DNA from: an uncultured Bacillaceae bacterium
Lineage (GTDB): Bacteria > Bacillota > Bacilli > Bacillales > Cytobacillaceae
Direction of reading: 5' to 3'
Length of the DNA stretch: 16,352 nt
Assembly: GCA_937995745.1 (NCBI GenBank)
Contig: CALKIU010000145.1
Coordinates: forward strand, 1 to 16,352
In this document: piece after piece, positions 6,889-12,251 of the stretch
Position numbering within the stretch: position 1 is the first letter of the stretch
Layout of the letters: each line of letters begins with the position of its first letter
Translations under genes and position numbers: made by a program
The notes under the pieces: generated by a model
Seen by the model: the letters and a program-made list of their open reading frames with translations, nothing else
Databases searched by the model: none
Told to the model about the DNA's origin: nothing

Positions 6889-7692
6889 TTAATCCAGATA
6901 TACATCAAATAGGATATACCCTCCCAGAGAACGGGGCGCTTTCATGGTGATAAGAACACGGTTGCCTCTCACGATGGAATACATTTGATACGCGTTGTTT
7001 TCCGGATGAACTTGATCGGCATGTTCCAAGGCACGGATCAGCTCTTTTTCGCCGATTTCGTCCAGATATTTGAGCACTTCAGCCCGTTTCTTTTTGAGCG
7101 GTGAAGCGGGGTTCTTCGGATCGAGAAAAGGAGCGTTTTTCAACTCTTGGACAAAATCTTTGTCAATCTCCACTAAGTTGGGGAGGGTCCTTTTTTCTCC
7201 CCTCTGCAAATTGAATGTCGCCGCGTAAAGATGCCGTTCATTCTCCTTGTCCTCTTTGTCCTTCGGTTCCGCGTAATAAAAAATGCTCAATGTGTCCGTC
7301 GTGTACCACATGATTTCATAATCAATGGTTACGGGAGCATCAGATTGGGCGGCAAAAGCAGAGATGTCCCCGTAGATAAAGTCGTTGATTCTGTCTTGCC
7401 TCTGTTTGTCCGGAAGTGTGAGCCGGGGAAAGTGAATCGTGTGCGGCCCCTCTTTTTCCTTGGCTTGGGTAATTTTTATGAAACCGGAATCTCTTTCTTT
7501 CTTGTTTTGCTTTTTGGACTTGTGAGTGGCGGATGGATCTTTTTCATTGCCGGAAGGTTTGGTGCTTTCTTTGTCTGCCTGTTGTTCGGTTTTCGCCGGA
7601 GGGTTGTCCGCTTTTTGCGCGGTTTCGCTGTTGCACCCGGTGGCGGAGAAGAACAGGGCGGCAAGGATGAGCCACAAATATATTCGCAGCAT
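6889..7692 (-). CDS. Lipoprotein with DUF4163/RsiV-like extracellular domain
   Basis: A 267-residue exported lipoprotein. The N-terminus is a classic type II signal: MLRIYLWLILAALFF, then lipobox SATGC with the lipidated Cys at residue 20. Next comes a long, charged, low-complexity linker rich in Lys, Glu, Pro and Ser (about 21-72) that would span the cell wall. The C-terminal part (about 75-265) begins HFPRLTLPDKQRQDRINDFI and resembles the DUF4163/DUF3298 domains of PdaC- and RsiV-like proteins. No metal-dependent deacetylase domain is attached, so it is probably a sensor or binding protein. The open frame reaches an ATG at 7707. The ATG at 7692 is chosen because AGGGA lies 7 nt before it. 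No neighbour suggests a partner and no terminator is evident. The domain match is by eye and moderate. Confidence 0.75.
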   Translation of the reverse strand: MLRIYLWLILAALFFSATGCNSETAQKADNPPAKTEQQADKESTKPSGNEKDPSATHKSKKQNKKERDSGFIKITQAKEKEGPHTIHFPRLTLPDKQRQDRINDFIYGDISAFAAQSDAPVTIDYEIMWYTTDTLSIFYYAEPKDKEDKENERHLYAATFNLQRGEKRTLPNLVEIDKDFVQELKNAPFLDPKNPASPLKKKRAEVLKYLDEIGEKELIRALEHADQVHPENNAYQMYSIVRGNRVLITMKAPRSLGGYILFDVYLD

Positions 7693-7904
7693 CGTTGATT
7701 CCCTCATTTCGAAAAGTTTAGGCTATGCGTTGCGCAAAATGGGTATCTGCAGGACAGCCTTTTCATAAAGTTATTGGACAGGCAGGCGTTTTATGCGGAA
7801 AAAATTCCGACAGTGTTTGCGGAGATTTTTAGAGACAGGCAATTCATTGGGTTGAGTGGCAAATTGCGAAAAACTGTGCTTCGGCAGGGCGGAGCGAAGA
7901 TGAA

Positions 7905-8055
7905 TTCGCCAATAAATATTTATTTTCGTCAAGAAGATGAATTCGCCAATAAATATTTATTTTCGCCAATAAAATTAGAAATTCGCCAATATAATTGGAA
8001 TTTCGCCAATAAAATCAAAATATCGCCAATAAATCACCGAAAATCGCCAATATGT
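7905..8055 (+). repeat. Phased TTCGCCAATAAA array (copy A, 8 units)
   Basis: Units start at 7905, 7925, 7942, 7962, 7982, 8002, 8022 and 8043, nearly all 20 bp apart (one 17, one 21). The core is (T/A)TCGCCAATA, with one TTCGTCAAGA variant. The spacers are AT-rich and mostly different. A perfect 33-bp duplication (7896-7928 and 7933-7965) shows recent growth by duplication of one block. The array lies downstream of the AraC-family gene. Confidence 0.92.
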
Positions 8056-8080
8056 TGATTTTAGTCACTATCTCAAAAGG

Positions 8081-8168
8081 CAAAGCGGAAGGGGAAGGCG
8101 CAGCCTTCCCCTTTCTTATCGGATGCTTGGAAATAAATGGTGGGACACCGAACCTGTCCCCATGTCCC
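8081..8168. repeat. Composite element A, conserved 3' module
   Basis: This stretch aligns with 9473-9560 (CAAAGCGG, GGGGAAGG hairpin, a segment around GGAAATAAA, then GGGACA...GAACCTGTCCCCATGTCCC). Within it GGGACA (8142-8147) pairs with TGTCCC (8155-8160). Each copy directly follows a TCGCC array, so the array and this module behave as one unit. Confidence 0.8.
8091..8117 (+). terminator. GC-rich hairpin, terminator-like, in repeat element A
   Basis: GGGGAAGGC (8091-8099) pairs perfectly with GCCTTCCCC (8103-8111) over a 3-nt loop, followed by TTTCTTAT. It faces the plus strand, but the perfect stem could also end the minus-strand AraC-family transcript. A degenerate homologue lies at 9483-9502. 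Confidence 0.65.
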
Positions 8169-8173
8169 GCTCG

Positions 8174-9037
8174 TTATTTTTTACGGACGGGGATCCAGAT
8201 TTCGCTGTAGGCGTGGTTTTCTTTGTTTGGATCCATTTTTGTAAATGAGAAGCTGGGGGCGTCGATGATCTCATAGTCCGAGGACGGGAGCCATTCGGAA
8301 TAGGTGCGGGCCATTGTTTCCTGTAACGTGGACGGAAACGGTCCTTCATTCGGAAAAACAGCCCACGTGCCCGCTTCGACCGGCACGACATCGAGTTGGT
8401 CGCTTATTTCCTTTTTTGTCGTCAATACCCCGATCATGTGAGTCAAATACCCTTCTTCTTTTAAGAATTTGTAATCGGCATCGTACGAAGCATTTACGAT
8501 TTCGCGGGGCTCGATATTTTGCAAAGAGCGCATTTCTTTGCGCTGCTCCTCGGTGATGCCCTCGGCGAGTTTGACAATTTCCTGATTGACCCCTTCGAAT
8601 TGCATGGGCACCCGTTTGCTGACTCCGGCCAAATAAAACGCCGGCATTTCCACAATTTTGTATTCCATTGCTGTTCCTCCTTTTACGGTAATCACAAAAG
8701 AAAGCTTGGGGAAAGATTTGCTCATTCCTGTTTTGCTGACATCGGAGGGCAAGTGGCCGCTCCATTTTTTAAAAGCCCTAGAAAAACCGTCCACCGACTG
8801 ATAGCCGTATTTAAATGCCACATCCGTGACCGTTTCGCCGCGCAGAAGATCTTTGTTGGCCTCTGACAAGCGCCGGTTTCGGATGTATTCGTGGATGGTC
8901 ATGCCCGCCAGGTAAAAGAATACGGTTTTAAAATGATAGGCGGAAACCCCGGCCACCTGGGCGATTTTTTCAAGGGGAAGCTCTTCCGTCAAGTGTTCTT
9001 CAATATAATCCATGACGCGGTTTAGTTCATTTAACAA
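8174..9037 (-). CDS. AraC-family regulator with GyrI-like effector-binding domain
   Basis: A 287-residue transcription factor. Two helix-turn-helix motifs of the AraC/XylS DNA-binding domain fill residues 1-105 (LEKIAQVAGVSAYHFKTVFF around 22-41; TDVAFKYGYQSVDGFSRAFK at 71-90). A GyrI-like/SOUL-fold domain follows from about 124 to 286 (MEYKIVEMPAFYLAGVSKRV...AGTWAVFPNEG...YEIIDAPSF), which binds hydrophobic ligands or drugs in this class (BmrR/Rob-like). The order matches B. subtilis YdeE-type regulators. The open frame extends 39 codons upstream, but that part is not homologous-looking. The TTG at 9037 follows AAAGGAGAGG at good distance and is preferred. The gene is flanked on both sides by copies of the same composite repeat, in the same orientation. 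No target gene adjoins it. Confidence 0.9.
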   Translation of the reverse strand: MLNELNRVMDYIEEHLTEELPLEKIAQVAGVSAYHFKTVFFYLAGMTIHEYIRNRRLSEANKDLLRGETVTDVAFKYGYQSVDGFSRAFKKWSGHLPSDVSKTGMSKSFPKLSFVITVKGGTAMEYKIVEMPAFYLAGVSKRVPMQFEGVNQEIVKLAEGITEEQRKEMRSLQNIEPREIVNASYDADYKFLKEEGYLTHMIGVLTTKKEISDQLDVVPVEAGTWAVFPNEGPFPSTLQETMARTYSEWLPSSDYEIIDAPSFSFTKMDPNKENHAYSEIWIPVRKK

Positions 9038-9162
9038 GGTTTCCTCTCCTTTCGTATTTATCTTAACAGAACGGGAGGTGGATGACTCGACAACGCTGGA
9101 GGCAAATCGGTCGGATTTCAAGAGGGCCGTTTTAAATGAATGGGGGAGGAGCATTCGCGGAA

Positions 9163-9277
9163 TTCGCCAGTAAAATAAGATTTTCGCCAGTATTTTAGTT
9201 CATTTTCGACAGTATTTTGCGCCATATCGCCAGTAAATTTGAAAAATCGCCAGTAATTCGGTGAAATTCTCCAGTAG
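9163..9277 (+). repeat. Phased TTCGCCAGTAAA array (copy B, part 1, 6 units)
   Basis: Units start at 9163, 9183, 9205, 9226, 9246 and 9267, spaced 20-22 bp. The core is (T/A)TCGCCAGTA; the third and sixth are degenerate (TCGACAGTA, TCTCCAGTA). Most or all copies here share G in place of the A in the CCAATA form, so this sub-array has its own consensus and was probably amplified locally. Confidence 0.88.
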
Positions 9278-9385
9278 GGTGATTTATATCACCTATTTTT
9301 TAGATATTTTTTCGGAATTTCTCTTTGAAAGTGGGGATGTCGTATTCATATCTACGTTCCGGATCCCGACTTTTTTATATTTGCA

Positions 9386-9455
9386 CTCGCCGAAATTTTT
9401 TTAAATTCGCCGATAAAACGAAATATCGCCAATACATCTTTCTTTTCGCCGAAAT
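9386..9455 (+). repeat. Phased TCGCC array (copy B, part 2, 4 units)
   Basis: Units start at 9386, 9406, 9425 and 9445 (spacing 20, 19, 20) and read CTCGCCGAAA, TTCGCCGATA, ATCGCCAATA and TTCGCCGAAA. The centre is a CCGA/CCAA mixture, distinct from part 1. It leads directly into AATGTTG and the conserved 3' module, as copy A does. Confidence 0.8.
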
Positions 9456-9472
9456 GTTGTATCACCACAAAT

Positions 9473-9575
9473 CAAAGCGGCAGGGGAAGGCTGCGATTTC
9501 CCTTTCTATTTGACATTTGGGAATATAAGGATGGGACGACGAACCTGTCCCCATGTCCCATCCCCATGTCCCACC
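9473..9575. repeat. Composite element B, conserved 3' module
   Basis: Homologous to 8081-8168. The GC hairpin has decayed (GGGGAAGG, then TTCCC at 9498-9502), and the GGGAC stem is kept (9533-9537 with 9547-9551). The tail CCCCATGTCCCA is duplicated in tandem here. It ends just before the cre-like promoter of the WYL gene. Confidence 0.8.
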
Positions 9576-9604
9576 TTTAATGTAAACGCTTTCTGTTATA
9601 GAAT
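9576..9604 (+). promoter_or_regulatory. Candidate promoter with overlapping cre-like (CcpA) box
   Basis: TGTAAACGCTTTCT (9581-9594) matches 13 of 14 positions of the CcpA operator consensus TGWAANCGNTNWCA. It lies between TTTAAT (9576-9581, weak -35) and TAGAAT (9599-9604, 5-of-6 -10), 17 bp apart. A bound CcpA would occlude polymerase, predicting carbon catabolite repression of the WYL gene. One 14-bp match could arise by chance, but its placement on the promoter supports it. Confidence 0.5.
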
Positions 9605-9643
9605 GATAGAAGGAAGGAGATAAGTCCGGAAAAGGTGAGGGAA

Positions 9644-10630
9644 TTGGCTGCCAAATTGTCCACAAAACAACGCCTGCTCAAGGTTCGGGAAATTTTGGAG
9701 AGATACACGGATGAGGAAAACCAATTGACCATCAGGGAAATCATCGATCTGCTGGATTCTGATCAACCGATCGGAGTGCACACCGTCCGGGACGACATCA
9801 AAGAACTTGAAGAATCCGGGTTGTTTGATGTGATTGAACAACAAGAGAAAAACGGCTTGGAAAAATATTATAGCCACCAAAACCGCCTATTCGAGCTCCA
9901 TGAACTGCGGGTCTTGGTGGATGCCGTATCAGCGGCCAGATTTATTACAAAAAACGATTCCGAAAAGCTCATCGAAAAATTAAAAAAGTTAACGAGTGAC
10001 CATCTGGCCAAACAATTGGAAAACCGTATTCTGTTAATCGACGGCGTCAAAACGGAAAATTCCCATGTAAAATACGCCATACATACTTTGCACGGCGCCA
10101 TCTGCAAAAGGCAAGTGGTCCGCTTTCAATACGGCAAATACAATTTGGACAAACAGTTTCAACTCAGGCGGGATGGCGGCTTTTATTACGTAAAACCGCT
10201 CGGGCTCATTTGGAATTTCAATTTCTATTATCTAATCGGGCAATATGAACCGGACGGGGATATCCGTCACTACCGGGTCGACCGGATGCGGAACGTCACC
10301 GCACTGGAAAGAACTTTCCTGCCGGATCCGGGATTTGACATATCAAAATACACGAGCAAACTTTTTCATATGTATTCCGGTGAAGAACGGAATGTGGAGA
10401 TTGAATTTGACAATCATTTGATCAATGTGGTCATTGACCGGTTTGGTTTAAATGTGCCCATCACCAGACATACGGAGAACACGTTCCGCATCTCGACTCC
10501 GGCGGTCATCAGCGACGGACTGGTCAGATGGCTTCTCACGTGGGGAGCGGATGCAAAAGTATTGAATCCCCCGGAGTTGGTCAAGCGGATAAAAGAGGAA
10601 ACAGAAAAAATGCGGAAACAGTACGAATGA
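9644..10630 (+). CDS. WYL-domain transcriptional regulator
   Basis: A 328-residue cytosolic regulator. A winged helix-turn-helix occupies about residues 5-62 (LTIREIIDLLDSD...HTVRDDIKEL), a linker follows, and the WYL domain spans about 145-222. In it the signature triad is YYL (205-207, within FNFYYLIGQ), with PLGLIW before and RHYRVDRM after. A WCX C-terminal domain completes the protein (about 245-325). WYL proteins sense ligands, often nucleic acids or nucleotides, and often control defence loci. The open frame allows GTG at 9635, but the TTG at 9644 has AGGTGA exactly 5 nt before it and is preferred. It lies just ahead of DUF1643 and McrBC genes on the same strand, separated from them by terminators, so control of that locus is possible but unproven. 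Confidence 0.9.
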   Translation: MAAKLSTKQRLLKVREILERYTDEENQLTIREIIDLLDSDQPIGVHTVRDDIKELEESGLFDVIEQQEKNGLEKYYSHQNRLFELHELRVLVDAVSAARFITKNDSEKLIEKLKKLTSDHLAKQLENRILLIDGVKTENSHVKYAIHTLHGAICKRQVVRFQYGKYNLDKQFQLRRDGGFYYVKPLGLIWNFNFYYLIGQYEPDGDIRHYRVDRMRNVTALERTFLPDPGFDISKYTSKLFHMYSGEERNVEIEFDNHLINVVIDRFGLNVPITRHTENTFRISTPAVISDGLVRWLLTWGADAKVLNPPELVKRIKEETEKMRKQYE

Positions 10631-10652
10631 ATCGCCAAAACGCAACCCAAGG

Positions 10653-10680
10653 GCTGCCTGTCAAAAGGCGGCTTTTTTCT
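10653..10680 (+). terminator. Rho-independent terminator of WYL gene
   Basis: GCTGCC (10653-10658) pairs with GGCGGC (10667-10672, one G-U) over an 8-nt loop, followed by TTTTTTCTTTTTT. It begins about 20 nt after the stop codon. Confidence 0.85.
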
Positions 10681-10719
10681 TTTTTCCCGATTTTTTTGTG
10701 AAAAAAAAGCCAGTCAGCC

Positions 10720-10742
10720 CCCGTTTTTCAAAATAAAACGGG
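10720..10742. promoter_or_regulatory. 8-bp inverted repeat in the WYL-DUF1643 gap
   Basis: CCCGTTTT (10720-10727) and AAAACGGG (10735-10742) form a perfect stem with a 7-nt loop. No T tract follows. It could be an operator, or the 5' hairpin of a short RNA ending at the next terminator. Confidence 0.4.
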
Positions 10743-10825
10743 AGGGAGGACCGCTGCCCCAAGTTGGCCTCTGGTTCCGGCAAAAGAGTGGTATTTTGGA
10801 AAAGGTTTATCGCTCACGTGACCGT

Positions 10826-10852
10826 CTGCAGCCCGGCTGCAGGCCTTTTTTT
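10826..10852 (+). terminator. Strong terminator in the DUF1643 leader
   Basis: CTGCAGC (10826-10832) pairs with GCTGCAG (10836-10842) over CCG, then GCC and seven T. No gene ends nearby on this strand: the WYL gene already has its own terminator 150 nt upstream. So it either attenuates transcription into the DUF1643 gene or ends a short non-coding RNA. A small GATCA/TGATC hairpin (10858-10871) follows. Confidence 0.75.
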
Positions 10853-10939
10853 ACCCCGATCAAAAATGATCACGGTTCACGCCATTTTTGCTTTACCATG
10901 AAATTAAGAAATATTGGAAATCTAAAGGAGGCTTCATTC

Positions 10940-11857
10940 ATGAAAGGTTCAGCTGTTTTCGACAAAGAGCGGAAATACAGATATTCATTAAAGCGAACCT
11001 GGGATGAAGGAAGTGGAAAAGTTGTCTTTATTTTGCTAAACCCCGGCCCGGCAGATGAAGACAAAAATGACAAGACGACAGAAAAATGCATTTCTTTCGC
11101 AAAAAGTTTCGGTTATGGGTCCATGGAAATTGTAAATCTATTTGCTTACATAACAACAGATGTTTCGGAACTCAAACTTTTGAGTAAAGAGGAAGCCGTT
11201 GGAAAGGATAATGACAATTACTTGATTCGCGCCTTGAACAGTGCGGACAAAATTATCGCCGCTTGGGGCGAAAACGCCGTGATGCACGGAAGACACAGGG
11301 AAATTGAAAAACTGCTCGCCGGCTGCGAGGTTGATTGTTTGGGAACTTTGACTAAATACGGTTTTCCCAGACATCCGCTAAAAGCTCCCAATGATGTGGA
11401 ACTGCATCCATTTAACAGGCCGGCAAAAAAATGCCGCACATTCCCCGGTGTTCCTTCAGAAGAACAAAGAAAAGGGGATGAGGGAACCTTAATCGAGGAC
11501 GGGAAGGAAATCAATGATGATTCCTTCGTATGGTGCAGATCATGCTCGAAAGATTTCAGCTTGAATGGAACCGGACTGTGCCGTTCCTGCTATGAATCGG
11601 AAATGGATGAGTTCGAAGACTTCCTCCGGCTGGAATACGGATTGAGTGAAAACACGGCCCTGGACTACAAAGGCCGTATCAGAGGCATTGTAAAAAGGGG
11701 CCTGTATAACGGCGAACAGCAAATGACGCCCGGTTTAGAGGCTGCCATTGAAAAAGAATTTCCAAAGTCAAAATACCATTATGTTCTCGCTGTTAAACGG
11801 TACATCGAGTTTCAAAAGAAGAAAGAACAATCAAAGATTAAAGTATATAACGTTTAA
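10940..11857 (+). CDS. DUF1643 protein with C-terminal zinc ribbon and recombinase-like helical domain
   Basis: A 305-residue soluble protein. Residues about 8-160 are a complete DUF1643 domain: RYRYSL-type start (KYRYSLKRTW), VVFILLNPGPADEDKNDKTT, SFAKSFGYGSMEIVNLFAY, IIAAWGENA and LGTLTKYGFPRHPL. The function of DUF1643 is not established; members occur in phages and near DNA-modification genes. After a hydrophilic linker (161-197) come two CxxC pairs, C199/C202 and C214/C217, forming a likely zinc ribbon. Residues about 222-295 (EFEDFLRLEYGLSENTALDY...YVLAVKRYIEFQKKK) resemble the SAM-like core-binding domain of tyrosine recombinases, which grips DNA. The start is set by AAAGGAGG 8 nt before ATG 10940; the longer frame from 10796 crosses a terminator. 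It lies 394 nt ahead of mcrB. A nucleic-acid role is inferred from the two added domains. Confidence 0.8.
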   Translation: MKGSAVFDKERKYRYSLKRTWDEGSGKVVFILLNPGPADEDKNDKTTEKCISFAKSFGYGSMEIVNLFAYITTDVSELKLLSKEEAVGKDNDNYLIRALNSADKIIAAWGENAVMHGRHREIEKLLAGCEVDCLGTLTKYGFPRHPLKAPNDVELHPFNRPAKKCRTFPGVPSEEQRKGDEGTLIEDGKEINDDSFVWCRSCSKDFSLNGTGLCRSCYESEMDEFEDFLRLEYGLSENTALDYKGRIRGIVKRGLYNGEQQMTPGLEAAIEKEFPKSKYHYVLAVKRYIEFQKKKEQSKIKVYNV

Positions 11858-12251
11858 ATGCGCGTGTTTTTTAAAAAGGCTCTGACATCTCCACGGGGTT
11901 TTCTGTCAACGGAAGAACCGCATGCACAAGCGCATCAACACAAAAGCTCCGACAAATCTGGCATCTCTTGAGCCATGTTCCAAACGTCGTTTCGTCCAAT
12001 CAAGGTTTGTTAAAATAAAATTAGCAGATACCGTGTTATCAATAAAAAAAGGGGAAATGAAAGACCACCCTCCGTTTAATGAACCGGCAGCACGGCCTTT
12101 AATGAAAACCTTGCCGATAAACTGAAACTCACAACGCTCTTATATTCCCGGGCGTTGCCACAGTCATTCAGACTTTTCAAACCGCTCCAGCGGTCGTAAT
12201 ACCACCTTTTGCAAATTTGTCGCCAATCATTTTTATAGAAGGTGAATCCCG
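11858..12251. other. Intergenic region before the McrBC operon
   Basis: No gene is supported in this 394-nt gap. Short frames on both strands (for example 22 codons from the ATG at 12058, and 67 codons on the minus strand at 12076-12279) lack a correctly spaced ribosome binding site. No clear promoter pair or terminator was found, although the mcrB promoter must lie here or upstream. Confidence 0.4.

Larger units (their letters stand above)
7693..8173. other. Intergenic region carrying repeat element copy A
   Basis: No gene is supported. 7708-7895 shows nothing recognised beyond a few scattered GACAG words. From 7896 onward it is the phased TCGCC array, a GC-rich hairpin and a GGGAC hairpin, described separately. 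Confidence 0.6.
9038..9643. other. Intergenic region with repeat element B and the WYL-gene promoter
   Basis: No gene is supported in these 606 nt. The left end (9038-9160) should hold the AraC-family gene promoter on the minus strand. Then come two phased arrays (9163-9277 and 9386-9455) separated by about 100 nt with nothing recognised, the 3' module (9473-9575), and a cre-like box with a promoter (9576-9604). Confidence 0.6.

Noticed and set aside
9038..9154. 39-codon N-terminal extension of the AraC-family protein
   Set aside because: The sequence does not resemble the family's N-terminus, and the TTG at 9037 has a strong AAAGGAGAGG site.
10796..10939. 48-codon N-terminal extension of the DUF1643 protein
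   Set aside because: It would be translated through a strong terminator hairpin and has no ribosome binding site, while ATG 10940 has an excellent one.
12058..12126. 22-codon frame before mcrB
   Set aside because: The GGGG purine run is only 2 nt from the ATG, and there is no recognisable peptide.
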